Source: DASUSF01 sp036375275 | GTDB taxonomy: Bacteria; Pseudomonadota; Alphaproteobacteria; Geminicoccales; Geminicoccaceae | NCBI GenBank assembly: GCA_036375275.1 | Contig: DASUSF010000159.1 | Location: forward strand, 1-15,076 | Direction of reading: 5' to 3' | DNA length: 15,076 nt | Shown: positions 1-7,456 of the stretch, one piece after another | Layout of the letters: each line of letters opens with the position of its first letter | Numbering within the stretch: the stretch's first letter is position 1 | The notes under the pieces: generated by a model | What the model saw: only the letters and a program-made list of their open reading frames with translations | Database searches by the model: none | What the model was told of the DNA's origin: nothing | Made by a program: the position numbers and the translations under genes

Positions 1-1
1 C

Positions 2-1075
2 GGGATGTACAAGGGCGATTTCCAGCGCAAGAGCACGCTCGCCGAGTTCGGCTTCCGCCTGCCCTCGTGCAAGGACAACCGGCCGCTGAAGTTCGAGGAG
101 TGGGACCAGATGCGGCCGCAGACGCTCTACGTCTCGGCCACGCCCGCGGCCTGGGAGCTGGAGCGCGCCGGCGGCGTGTTCGTCGAGCAGGTGATCCGCC
201 CGACCGGGCTGATCGACCCGGAATGCATCGTCCGGCCGGTCGAGCACCAAGTCGACGATCTCCTGGCCGAGTGCCGCGCCTGCCGCGACAAGGGCCTGCG
301 CGTGCTGGTGACGACGCTCACCAAGCGCATGGCCGAGGACCTGTCGGCGTACCTGCACGAGCAGGGGGTCAGGGTGCGCTACCTGCACTCCGACATCGAC
401 ACGCTGGAACGCATCGAGATCGTGCGCGACCTGCGGCTCGGCAAGTTCGACGTGCTGGTCGGGATCAACCTCTTGCGCGAGGGGCTGGACATCCCGGAAT
501 GCGGGCTGGTCGCGATCCTCGACGCCGACAAGGAGGGTTATCTGCGGAGCGAGACCTCGCTGGTCCAGACCATCGGCCGCGCGGCGCGGAACGTCGACGG
601 CCGGGTGGTGCTGTACGCCGACACCATGACCCGGAGCCTGGAGCGGGCGCTCGAGGAGACCGAGCGGCGGCGCCTCAAGCAGATCGCCTTCAACCAGGCC
701 AACGGGATCACGCCCGAAAGTATCAAGAAGCAGATCGGGGACATCATGCGCCACGTCGCCGAGCGCGACCACGTGACCGTCGACATCGGTGAGGACGCGC
801 CGCCGGAGCTCACCGGCATGAGCCTCCAGGCCTACATCGGCGAGCTCGAGGTCAAGATGAAGAACGCCGCAGCCGACCTCGAGTTCGAGGAGGCGGCGCG
901 CCTGCGCGACGAGATCCGCCGCCTGGAAGCGGGCGAGCTCGGCGTCCGGCTCGATCCGATGGGCCGCGACGCCGCCAGAGGCGAAGCGCGGCGCGCCTAC
1001 ACCAAGCAGGCGAAGAACCCGCGCGCCGCCAAGGCGCGCGCCGCCAAGGCCGGGAAGGGGCGTCGCCGCGCCTGA
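2..1075 (+). CDS. uvrB: UvrABC excision nuclease subunit B, C-terminal part (5' end outside window)
   Basis: UvrB is the DNA-damage-verifying helicase-like subunit of nucleotide excision repair; it is loaded by UvrA and recruits UvrC. The reading frame is open through the left edge, so about half of the usual 670-residue protein is visible. What remains aligns with E. coli UvrB from the GDFQRK segment onward. It includes YVSATPA, RPTGLIDP, LVTTLTKRMAEDL, YLHSDIDTLER, the helicase motif V region GINLLREGLDIPE, and motif VI QTIGRAARN. The C-terminal UVR domain, which contacts UvrC, is present (YIGELEVKMKNAAADLEFEE, then AARLRDEIRRLE). After it comes a tail of about 40 residues rich in Lys, Arg and Ala, longer than in E. 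coli. No internal stop or frameshift is seen. The next gene starts 110 bp downstream, and I see no convincing terminator between them. Confidence 0.97.
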   Translation, partial: GMYKGDFQRKSTLAEFGFRLPSCKDNRPLKFEEWDQMRPQTLYVSATPAAWELERAGGVFVEQVIRPTGLIDPECIVRPVEHQVDDLLAECRACRDKGLRVLVTTLTKRMAEDLSAYLHEQGVRVRYLHSDIDTLERIEIVRDLRLGKFDVLVGINLLREGLDIPECGLVAILDADKEGYLRSETSLVQTIGRAARNVDGRVVLYADTMTRSLERALEETERRRLKQIAFNQANGITPESIKKQIGDIMRHVAERDHVTVDIGEDAPPELTGMSLQAYIGELEVKMKNAAADLEFEEAARLRDEIRRLEAGELGVRLDPMGRDAARGEARRAYTKQAKNPRAAKARAAKAGKGRRRA

Positions 1076-1170
1076 GACGGAGCGCCAGGCGTGGCGGCGT
1101 CCTCAGCGGCCCATCGCGGCGGAACCGGCGGGGCCGGCAGCGGTTCACCGAGATCGCCGCCGCCGCAACC

Positions 1171-1176
1171 AAGGAG
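1171..1176 (+). promoter_or_regulatory. Shine-Dalgarno site of the NADH dehydrogenase gene
   Basis: AAGGAG lies nine bases before the ATG at 1186. This supports the chosen start and makes an upstream start unlikely. Confidence 0.7.
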
Positions 1177-1185
1177 CCCATCGGC

Positions 1186-2469
1186 ATGTCCGGACCTCGG
1201 CCGCACGTCGTGATCGTCGGTGCCGGGTTCGCCGGGCTCGAGGTCGCCCGCGCGCTCGGCGGCGCGCCGGCGCAGGTGACGGTGATCGACCGCCGGAACT
1301 TCCACCTGTTCGTGCCGCTGCTCTACCAGGTCGCGACCGCGGCGCTCTCGCCGGCCGAGGTGATCGCGCCGATCCGCCAGATCCTCAGGCGCTACGACAA
1401 CATCGAGGTCATGCTCGGCGCGGTGAGCGGCGTGGACACCGCGGGGCGCGCGGTGCTGATGGGCGAGCAGCGCGTGCCCTACGACGTGCTCGTGATCGCG
1501 ACCGGCTCGGGCCAGAGCTACTTCGGCCACCACGGCTGGGCGGACCACGCGCCCGGGCTCAAGACCATCGAGGACGCGCGCGAGATCCGCGGCAAGCTGC
1601 TGATGGCGTTCGAGCGCGCCGAGATGACCGCGGACGAGGCCGAGCGCCGCCGCCTGATGACCTTCGTCGTGGTCGGCGGCGGGCCGACCGGGGTCGAGAT
1701 GGCGGGCGCGATCGCGGGCCTCGCGCGGGAGACCCTGAAGCGCGAGTTCCGGCACATCCGGGCCGACCAGGCGCGGATCGTCCTGCTCGAGGCGGCGGAC
1801 CGCATCCTGCTCCCGTTTCCCGAGGAGCTGGCGCGCTTCGCGCAGCGGAAGCTGGAGGGCCTCGGGGTCGAGGTGCGGACCGGCTGCATGGTCGAGGACG
1901 TCGACGAGCGGGGCGTGCTGGCGGGAGGCGAGCGCTTCGCGTCCGCGGCCGTGGTCTGGGGCGCGGGCATCGCCGCCTCGCCGGCCGCGAGCTGGCTCGG
2001 TGTCGAGCCCGCCAAAGGAGGCACGGTGCCGGTCGACGAGGCCCTCCGCGTCCGCGGCCTGGACGACGTCTACGTCCTCGGCGACACCGCGCTCTGCCTG
2101 GACGAGAAGGGCGACCCGCTGCCGCAGCTGGCCCAGGTCGCGAAGCAGCAGGGGCAGTACCTCGGCCGGGCGCTCCGCCGGGCGATCGAAGGTCGGCCGT
2201 GGCCGGGCCCGTTCCGCTTCACCAACTACGGCAACATGGCGACCGTCGGCCGGAACGTCGCGGTCGCCGACTTCGGCTGGTGGCGGACCGGCGGCTTCCT
2301 CGCCTGGCTGCTCTGGGGCGTGATCCACGTGTTCCTGCTGGTCGGCTTCCGCAACCGGGTGGCCGTCACGCTCCAGTGGCTCTGGGTCTACATCACCTAC
2401 CAGCGCGCCGCCCGGCTGATCACCGGCGAGCGGAAGGCGTCGATCGTCGAGGAGCCGGGTCCGGGCTGA
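1186..2469 (+). CDS. ndh: Type II NADH:quinone oxidoreductase (NDH-2), FAD-dependent
   Basis: Non-proton-pumping respiratory enzyme that passes electrons from NADH through FAD to membrane quinone. It has 427 residues, normal for the family. The FAD-binding Rossmann motif VVIVGAGFAGLEVA lies at residues 8-21. It is followed by the typical FHLFVPLLYQVATAALSP segment, and the NADH-binding motif VVVGGGPTGVEMAGA lies near 161-175. Further on are YVLGDTA, which contacts the flavin, and the quinone-site segment QVAKQQGQYLGRAL. The end (WLLWGVIHVFLLVGF and the following aromatic residues) is the usual membrane-anchoring C-terminus. The ATG has a good ribosome site. It ends 13 bp from the 3' end of a convergent gene. 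Assignment to NDH-2 rather than a sulfide:quinone reductase rests on this C-terminus and the AKQQG segment, with no catalytic Cys pair seen. Confidence 0.93.
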   Translation: MSGPRPHVVIVGAGFAGLEVARALGGAPAQVTVIDRRNFHLFVPLLYQVATAALSPAEVIAPIRQILRRYDNIEVMLGAVSGVDTAGRAVLMGEQRVPYDVLVIATGSGQSYFGHHGWADHAPGLKTIEDAREIRGKLLMAFERAEMTADEAERRRLMTFVVVGGGPTGVEMAGAIAGLARETLKREFRHIRADQARIVLLEAADRILLPFPEELARFAQRKLEGLGVEVRTGCMVEDVDERGVLAGGERFASAAVVWGAGIAASPAASWLGVEPAKGGTVPVDEALRVRGLDDVYVLGDTALCLDEKGDPLPQLAQVAKQQGQYLGRALRRAIEGRPWPGPFRFTNYGNMATVGRNVAVADFGWWRTGGFLAWLLWGVIHVFLLVGFRNRVAVTLQWLWVYITYQRAARLITGERKASIVEEPGPG

Positions 2470-2482
2470 GCCCACCAGGAGC

Positions 2483-3514
2483 TCAGATCAAGAACACGAA
2501 GGCGCCCGCGTAGAGGGCGAGGATGGTCACGCTCTCGAAGCCGATGCCCCAGAGGCCGTAGGTCTGGCGGGTCAGCAGCCCGAGCAGCAGCGTCCCGGTC
2601 ATGGCGATGGTGAGGGCGACGGTGAGCACGTGGTCGGCGCTCATCGCGGCGTAGATCGACCCGTCGCGGTAGGCGAGGTCGGCGACCGCGAGGAACAGCA
2701 CGTCGAACGCGTTGCCGCCGATGATCCCGCCGACCGCGAGGGTCAGCGCCCCCTGCCGGACCGCGGCGATCGAGGTCACGAGCTCCGGCAGCGAGGTGGT
2801 GATCGCGGTCATGAAGGTCCCGACCGCGGTTTCGGTGAGCCCCGTCTTGGCCGCGATCTCGACCGCGGCTTCGGCGAGCACGACCCCGGCGGAGCCGGCG
2901 AACAGCGCGCTGAGCGCGAGCTCGAGCCAGGTCCGCTTCACGTGCCCATGCTGCTGCTCCGCCGCGTCGGGGACGTCCTCCCGCGTCTCCGGCGTTTCGC
3001 TCGGCTCCCACAACGGCTCCTGCTGGACCGCCGAGCTGACCCGGACGCCGAACACGTAGACGGCGATCAGGGCGATCGAGAACGGGCTCACCCCGACCAC
3101 GTCGTACGGGCCCGCCGCCATCGCGATCAGCGGGATCGCCAAGAGGACGACCAGGAGGCTGCCCTGGGTCAGGTTGGTGAGGGAGGCGGCGGCGTGCTCC
3201 AGGTTGGCGCGCCGGTAGGCGATGTCCGCGATGGCGAGGAAGGCGGTCTGGGCGGCGATCCCGCCGATCGCGTTGCTGATCGCGAGATCGGCGTGGCCGA
3301 ATCCGGCCGAGACGCCGGACAGGACGATCCCCGGGAGCGAGGTCGAGGCGCCGAGGAAGACCGCGCCCGAGAGCGCCTCGCCGAGGCCGGTCTGGTCCGC
3401 GATCCGGTCGGCGGTCTTGGCCAGGCGGCTGCCGGCGAGCACGATCACGAGCCCGCTGCCGACGAAGATGGCGGCGAGAGCGGCGAGGGACAGCGGGGAA
3501 AGATCGATCAGCAC
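2483..3514 (-). CDS. CaCA-superfamily cation exchanger (Na+/Ca2+ or cation/H+ antiporter-like)
   Basis: Inner-membrane antiporter-like protein of 343 residues with about ten hydrophobic segments. Two inverted halves are joined by a hydrophilic loop near residues 163-195. The second alpha-repeat is canonical: TAITTSLPELVTS (residues 236-248, with E244) and GGIIGGNAFDVLFL (262-275, with D271). These Glu and Asp residues correspond to ion ligands in the archaeal NCX_Mj exchanger. The first alpha-repeat keeps the fold, GASTSLPGIVLS (55-66) and ISNAIGGIAAQTAFLA (79-94). It has Gly62 where the ligand Glu is expected and Gln89 where an Asn is expected. Transport may therefore differ in ion or stoichiometry; it may belong to a distinct subfamily. 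The start is GTG at 3514 with GGAAG (3524-3528) upstream. It is divergent from the aldo/keto reductase gene and convergent with ndh. Confidence 0.85.
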   Translation of the reverse strand: MLIDLSPLSLAALAAIFVGSGLVIVLAGSRLAKTADRIADQTGLGEALSGAVFLGASTSLPGIVLSGVSAGFGHADLAISNAIGGIAAQTAFLAIADIAYRRANLEHAAASLTNLTQGSLLVVLLAIPLIAMAAGPYDVVGVSPFSIALIAVYVFGVRVSSAVQQEPLWEPSETPETREDVPDAAEQQHGHVKRTWLELALSALFAGSAGVVLAEAAVEIAAKTGLTETAVGTFMTAITTSLPELVTSIAAVRQGALTLAVGGIIGGNAFDVLFLAVADLAYRDGSIYAAMSADHVLTVALTIAMTGTLLLGLLTRQTYGLWGIGFESVTILALYAGAFVFLI

Positions 3515-3722
3515 GCGGCGGGTCTTCCGGGCTCGGGGTGCGCTGGGGCAGCTGGAGGTACGGGCGGGGCGATACCGCGCGGCACGCCTCGCCGCGCCGC
3601 CTTGCGCCCCCGGCCGCGCCGATGCAGCATCGCGCCGGCTCCGTCACGTGTCGATCCCGGGGAACGCTGCTGCGGCTCGCGCGGATCGCCCGCGGCGATG
3701 GCGGACGGCGAGGGAGGGGAGG
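3515..3722. other. Divergent intergenic region between the exchanger and the aldo/keto reductase genes
   Basis: This 208-bp stretch must hold the 5' signals of both flanking genes. I see no convincing -35/-10 pair. A short hairpin CGATG-CAG-CATCG lies at 3620-3632 with a further three pairs after a one-base bulge. It could be an operator or part of a leader. A purine-rich Shine-Dalgarno sequence, GGGAGG (3712-3717), precedes the reductase start. Confidence 0.4.
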
Positions 3723-4742
3723 ATGCGCGCGGACCTGACCCGGAGGCTCGGCCGGACCGATCTCGAGCTGACCCAGCTCGGCTTCGGCGGCGCGCCGCAC
3801 GGCAACATGTACGCGCCGTTTCCGGACGAGGTGGCGCTGGCCGCGATCCGCGCCTGTCTGGACGCCGGGATCCGCTTCTTCGACACCGCCCCGCTCTACG
3901 GCTTCGGCCTCTCCGAGCACCGGGTCGGCGAGGCGCTGCGTGGGCTCGGGCGGGACGGCTACGTGCTCTCGACCAAGGTCGGCCGGCGTCTCGAGCCGGT
4001 CGCGCCGGAGGCGGTCGACCGGGCGCAGTTCAAGACTCCGATGCCGTTCCGGATCGCCTACGACTATGGCTACGACGGCGTGATGCGGAGCTTCGAGGAC
4101 AGCCTGCAGCGGATCGGGACGCACCGGATCGACGTGCTCCTGGTGCACGACCTCGACGTTTGGACCCACGGCTCCGAGACGGCGCGGCAGGAGCGGGTCC
4201 AGGAGTTCATGGCCGGCGGCTACCGCGCGATGCGCGCGCTTCGCGACCAGGGCGTGGTCGGCGCGGTCGGCGCCGGCGTCAACGAGGCGGCGGCGTGTCG
4301 GGATCTCGCCGAGCGGGGCGAGTTCGACGCCTTCCTGCTCGCCGGGCGCTACAGCCTGCTCGAGCAGGACCCGCTCGAGTCCTTCCTGCCGTTCTGCGTC
4401 GAGCGGGGCATCGGCCTGATCATCGGCGGCGCCTTCAACAGCGGCATCCTCGCGACCGGTGCCCGCGACGGCGCGACCTACAACTACCGCCCGGCGCCGC
4501 CGGAGATCCTCGAGCGCACACGGCGCCTCGAGGCGGTGTGCGCGCGGCACGACGTGCCGCTCGCGAGCGCCGCCCTGCAGTTTCCGCTCCATCACCCGGC
4601 GGTCGCCTCGGTGATCGTCGGCATGCGCTCGCCCGAGGAGGTGAAGCGCAACCTCGAGACGCTCGGCCGGCCGCTCCCGGCCGACCTCTGGGCCGAGCTC
4701 AAGCGCGAGGGGCTGCTGCGCCCGGATGCGCCGACCCCCTGA
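3723..4742 (+). CDS. Aldo/keto reductase, L-fucose (D-threo-aldose)/pyridoxal 4-dehydrogenase-like
   Basis: Cytoplasmic NAD(P)-dependent oxidoreductase of 339 residues with the AKR (alpha/beta)8 barrel. The catalytic tetrad is recognisable: D54 in FFDTAPLYG, Y59 in the same motif, K85 in LSTKVGRRL and H142 in LLVHDLD. The C-terminal cofactor segment SVIVGMRSPEEVKRNL is also present. The N-terminal TDLELTQLGFGGAPHGNMY, the loop MPFRIAYDYGYDGVMRSFEDS and the RYSLLEQ segment fit the subgroup containing L-fucose/D-threo-aldose dehydrogenase and pyridoxal 4-dehydrogenase. These oxidise a sugar or pyridoxal at the hemiacetal or aldehyde carbon. The exact substrate cannot be read from sequence. The frame is open upstream to 3222, but ATG 3723 has GGGAGG six bases before it and the AKR fold begins there. 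No partner sugar-catabolic gene lies beside it. Confidence 0.88.
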   Translation: MRADLTRRLGRTDLELTQLGFGGAPHGNMYAPFPDEVALAAIRACLDAGIRFFDTAPLYGFGLSEHRVGEALRGLGRDGYVLSTKVGRRLEPVAPEAVDRAQFKTPMPFRIAYDYGYDGVMRSFEDSLQRIGTHRIDVLLVHDLDVWTHGSETARQERVQEFMAGGYRAMRALRDQGVVGAVGAGVNEAAACRDLAERGEFDAFLLAGRYSLLEQDPLESFLPFCVERGIGLIIGGAFNSGILATGARDGATYNYRPAPPEILERTRRLEAVCARHDVPLASAALQFPLHHPAVASVIVGMRSPEEVKRNLETLGRPLPADLWAELKREGLLRPDAPTP

Positions 4743-4752
4743 TCCGGGCGGA

Positions 4753-5892
4753 CTACTCGTAGACCAGCCAGAGTGGCCCCGGGAACAGGAAGGACAGGCC
4801 GGCGCGCAGGCGGTCCCGCCAGTTCTCCCAGTGATGGCCGTCCCTGGCCTCCTCGTAGCGCACCTCGATCCCGAGCCCCTGGAGCAGCGGGACCATCGAG
4901 CGGTTCTCGTAGATCAGGGACTCGTACACCCCGCAGCTGACGTAGACCCGCTCGGCCGGCCGCCCCGGCGCGGCCCGGAACGCGTTGATCAGGTCCGCGA
5001 CCGGGTCGAACACCGGATCGCGCCGGTGCCTGCCGATGTCGGAGAAGGCGAACGAGCCGGACTGCAGCAGGAGATTGTCGAACACGCCCGGATAGCGCCA
5101 CGCGGTGGCGAGCGAGGCGACGCCGCCGAGGCTCGCGCCCATCAGGCCGCGCGCCAGAGGGGCCTCGAGCAGCGGGAACTCGACCTGCATCCGCGGCAGG
5201 AGCTCCTCGGCCAGGAACGCGCTGTGGGTCCGGCTGCCGCGGTACTCGGCCATGCGGTCGTCGGGGTCGGAGAGCACCGCGATCAGGGGCGCCACCTCGT
5301 TGCGGTGGATCAGGTTGTCGAGGACGGTCTTCAGGTCGGCGTAGCGGAGGAAGTCGCTGCCGTCGTGGACGATCAGGAGCGGGTAGCGGCGTGAGCGCCG
5401 GAAGCGCGCCGGGAGGTAGATCCGGAGCCGGCGCGGGTCGCCGAACACGGTGCTGTCGACGGTCAGCGCGTCCAGGCTGCCGGCGCGGGCGTCGGGATCG
5501 GGCAGCGACCACTCCGGCCGCTCGTAGCCGTGGGCCGAGCAGACCGAGTTGGCGCCGAACGGGTCGTGCGCCAGCGCCGGGTTGAGCGGGTCGGTGATCC
5601 ACGCGCTCCCGCCGTCGCGCACCACCTCGAGCTTGTATTCGATCCGGGAGCCCGCCGGGAGCTCGAGGTGGGTGTGCCAGAGCTCGCTGCCGTCCAGCCG
5701 TTCGAGCGGCTGGACCGAGGGCAGACCGAACACCCAGTGCCGGAGGTTCACCGCGTCGGCCTCGCCGAGGTAGACGAAGGTCGCGCCGTCGGGATCGACG
5801 ATCGGAACGTCGTGATGGTCGAGGAAGCGCCGGATCTCGGCCTCGCCCACCGGCCCGGGCGCGGTCAGCTCCCGGATCGCCCGGCTGGTCAT
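4753..5892 (-). CDS. Enterochelin-esterase-like alpha/beta hydrolase (Fes/esterase D family)
   Basis: Hydrolase of 379 residues with the two-part layout of Fes-type esterases. An N-terminal beta-sandwich-like region (about 1-145) contains FVYLGEADAVNLRHW and ELWHTHLELPAGSRIEYKLE, as in the early-set domain. The alpha/beta-hydrolase domain follows, from LRIYLPARF onward. The nucleophile elbow is GLMGASLGGVAS with S254, and the probable catalytic histidine is in RDGHHWENW (H353 or H354). No signal peptide is seen, so it is probably cytoplasmic. Fes-type enzymes hydrolyse ester bonds in iron-bound siderophores, but no siderophore biosynthesis or uptake gene lies in the window, so the substrate is open. 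ATG 5892 overlaps the stop of the upstream gene as ATGA, indicating translational coupling. The same frame is open far upstream only because of high GC. Confidence 0.85.
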   Translation of the reverse strand: MTSRAIRELTAPGPVGEAEIRRFLDHHDVPIVDPDGATFVYLGEADAVNLRHWVFGLPSVQPLERLDGSELWHTHLELPAGSRIEYKLEVVRDGGSAWITDPLNPALAHDPFGANSVCSAHGYERPEWSLPDPDARAGSLDALTVDSTVFGDPRRLRIYLPARFRRSRRYPLLIVHDGSDFLRYADLKTVLDNLIHRNEVAPLIAVLSDPDDRMAEYRGSRTHSAFLAEELLPRMQVEFPLLEAPLARGLMGASLGGVASLATAWRYPGVFDNLLLQSGSFAFSDIGRHRRDPVFDPVADLINAFRAAPGRPAERVYVSCGVYESLIYENRSMVPLLQGLGIEVRYEEARDGHHWENWRDRLRAGLSFLFPGPLWLVYE

Positions 5893-6818
5893 GCGGCGGC
5901 GAGCGGCCGCATCCGCCCCCTCCGGTCGAGCTCCAGGACGTCCTCGCCGCGGAGGGCCTCCCCCGGACGGCGGATCAGCAGGGCGCCGTCGTCGAGGGTC
6001 AGCGGCCGGGCAGGGGCGAAGCGGGTGGCGAGGAGGCCGACCCGCGCCTCGTCCCCGAGACGCAGCCGGTGCCGGGCGTCGGGCAGGGCGATCACGCCCG
6101 GGACCAGGCCGAGGCCGGGCCCCAGAATCTCCGGCTCGCCCGGCCCCTGGGGCGGGTGGTCGTGGAACAGCACCACCCGGTCGGTGAGCGCCATCGCGCC
6201 GGCCGACCACGCCACGACCGGGCGCAGCCCGAGCCAGTCGCCGGCGCCAAACAGGCGGAGCCGTCCCAGCAGCACCGCCACGTGGCCGCCGGCGATCAGG
6301 ATCGCGGCGCTCCCCTCCACGAGAGCCCGGATCTCGTCGAGGTGGCGCCGCAGCGCCGGCCGGCGCGCCGCGCCCAGCTGCGTCTCCACCCGCTCGCCGA
6401 GGCGCCGGGTCGCCCGCAGATGCTCGCGGTCGAGCGCCCGGACCGCCCGCAGGGCGGAGCGCGAGCCGGCCGTCCGGATCTGGCCCCCGGCCCGGCTCCG
6501 CCTGATCTCCTCGTGCGCCAGGAGAGCGTGACGCAGCCGGATCCGGTGGATCGCCTGAAGCTCCCGGAGCGCCGTCTGCCGGTCGCGGAGCGCCTGCGCG
6601 AGCTCCGGGTCCTCGGCCCGGACCCGTTCCGCCCGGTCGTGCAGCATCAGGTCCTGGACCCGGCGCCCGACATGGGCTTCGAGCTCGGCCCGCTCGCCCT
6701 CGCGCTCCTGCCAGCCGGCCGAAATCAGAAGCACCTCGCCATCGAGCCCGAGCCGGTCGAGCGCGCGGGCCACGGTCGGTCGCCGGCGCTGCGGGCCGAG
6801 CAGAACGCAGGCGTTCAT
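5889..6818 (-). CDS. Divergent peptidase-S51/type 1 glutamine amidotransferase-like protein
   Basis: Protein of 309 residues, probably cytoplasmic. It has landmarks of the S51/class I amidotransferase fold: an N-terminal strand ACVLLGPQRRRPTVARAL, ISAGWQERE (33-40), AILIAGGHVAVLLGRL (172-187), and a nucleophile-elbow-like VVAWSAGAMAL (201-211) with S205 as candidate nucleophile. A later LPDARHRLRLGD (245-256) resembles the Asp/His-containing segment downstream of the Ser in peptidase E and cyanophycinase. Between 60 and 165 lies a long, charged, Arg- and Glu-rich helical insertion not found in classical dipeptidase E (about 230 residues). No substrate can be assigned. Its stop overlaps the esterase start by four bases, so the two are likely made together. 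The ATG at 6818 lies at the edge of a palindromic block and has only a weak AGGCGG directly before it. Confidence 0.75.
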   Translation of the reverse strand: MNACVLLGPQRRRPTVARALDRLGLDGEVLLISAGWQEREGERAELEAHVGRRVQDLMLHDRAERVRAEDPELAQALRDRQTALRELQAIHRIRLRHALLAHEEIRRSRAGGQIRTAGSRSALRAVRALDREHLRATRRLGERVETQLGAARRPALRRHLDEIRALVEGSAAILIAGGHVAVLLGRLRLFGAGDWLGLRPVVAWSAGAMALTDRVVLFHDHPPQGPGEPEILGPGLGLVPGVIALPDARHRLRLGDEARVGLLATRFAPARPLTLDDGALLIRRPGEALRGEDVLELDRRGRMRPLAAA

Positions 6819-6823
6819 CCGCC

Positions 6824-6897
6824 TGGAGCCGTTTTCGACGAGGTGGAACCACCTGGGACAGCGATTCCATCGCGCTCAGCGAAAGCAAACGGCTCTG
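6824..6897. repeat. Composite palindromic element (multi-stem) upstream of the S51-like gene
   Basis: An outer inverted repeat, GAGCCGTTT at 6826-6834 and AAACGGCTC at 6887-6895, encloses two further perfect hairpins: AGGTG-GAAC-CACCT (6841-6854) and GCGAT-TCC-ATCGC (6861-6873). The layout resembles a branched RNA or a dispersed palindromic repeat. It sits directly before the ATG at 6818 on the minus strand, so it would form the mRNA leader if transcription starts upstream of it. Confidence 0.55.
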
Positions 6898-6908
6898 GTC
6901 CAGCGACA

Positions 6909-6975
6909 TAGAGCAGCCTTATCCGGACGACGGTCGCCGGACGGCGATCGCGTCCGATCGGATGCTGCTGCTCTA
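6909..6975. repeat. Long imperfect hairpin
   Basis: TAGAGCAGC (6909-6917) pairs with GCTGCTCTA (6967-6975). Inside, ATCC (6921-6924) and GGACG (6925-6929) pair with GGAT (6960-6963) and CGTCC (6951-6955), with GATC bulged. The tip is TCGCC-GGAC-GGCGA (6934-6947). About 23 base pairs form over 67 nt. The outer arm resembles the TAGAGCA-type ends of intergenic palindromes common in alphaproteobacterial genomes. That resemblance is from memory and unchecked. Confidence 0.6.
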
Positions 6976-7456
6976 GGCGGCCGCGCGTCAGGCGCATCGC
7001 CCTCACCCGCCGTTCGGGACGCTGGTCGCGGCGAACATCGCCCGGAACCGTCCGCCGCGCCAAGCCTCTTCGGCGTGCCGGCGCCGGCCGCTTCCTTGGC
7101 CTGGCCGGTTGCCGGCCGGCCTCGGCATTTGCGGGCTTGCTTTCCGGCGCCGGCTCCGCTCATTCTGGCCTACGTCTTAAGGATGGTGACGCGGCGCGGC
7201 GACCCGAGCGGCTGGCCGTGACGAAGAAGCCGGACCCGCTGGCACGCTCGAGATCCGGTCGGCGAACAACGGTCGCCATGTGAGGTGCGCGTGTCCATGA
7301 CGGTTCGGGAGGCTCCTTTGCAACGTGAAGTGGTCCGACGCGGCGGACGCGGGGCGATCGGCGGGCGGCCGGTCGGCGATCGGGCCGTCGTTCAGGGCGC
7401 CCGCCGCGAGCCGGCGTCCCGACCGCCATTGGCCGGTCCGCGGGGCGGCGGCTGAG
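6976..7456. other. Intergenic region without a supported gene
   Basis: These 481 bp lie between the palindromic block and ureE. Frames are open on both strands, as expected at this GC content, but none shows a recognisable domain, a good ribosome site or a plausible length. It should contain the promoter of the minus-strand S51/esterase pair and that of ureE; I cannot point to either with confidence. GGGAGG at 7307-7312 precedes a GTG at 7325 that would add 44 residues to UreE. I consider that extension unlikely because UreE homology begins at 7457. Confidence 0.4.

Noticed and set aside
997..2475. 492-residue minus-strand frame antisense to ndh
   Set aside because: His/Asp/Arg-rich composition typical of the complement of a GC-rich gene; no motif; ndh is clear on the other strand.
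3620..3632. CGATGCAGCATCG palindrome as a defined operator
   Set aside because: Only five pairs with a bulge beyond; such palindromes arise often at this GC content, so it is only mentioned within the intergenic entry.
2397..4595. Very long frames on both strands across the exchanger and aldo/keto reductase region
   Set aside because: They encode low-complexity Arg/Ala/Asp-rich sequence without any domain and run antisense or out of frame to two well-supported genes.
4753..6909. Single 718-residue minus-strand reading frame that would extend the esterase upstream
   Set aside because: The upstream part reads as Arg/Pro/Gly-rich nonsense and covers the S51-like gene in another frame. The esterase has its own ATG at 5892 with an ATGA overlap. 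The open frame is a high-GC artefact.
7182..7220. Short 12-codon reading frame after TTAAGG, as a possible leader peptide
   Set aside because: Its Shine-Dalgarno is directly against the ATG, it ends far from ureE and it shows no attenuator-like feature.
7325..7456. 44-residue N-terminal extension of UreE from GTG 7325
   Set aside because: Low-complexity sequence with no UreE similarity; spacing to GGGAGG is 12 bases; the family N-terminus matches ATG 7457.
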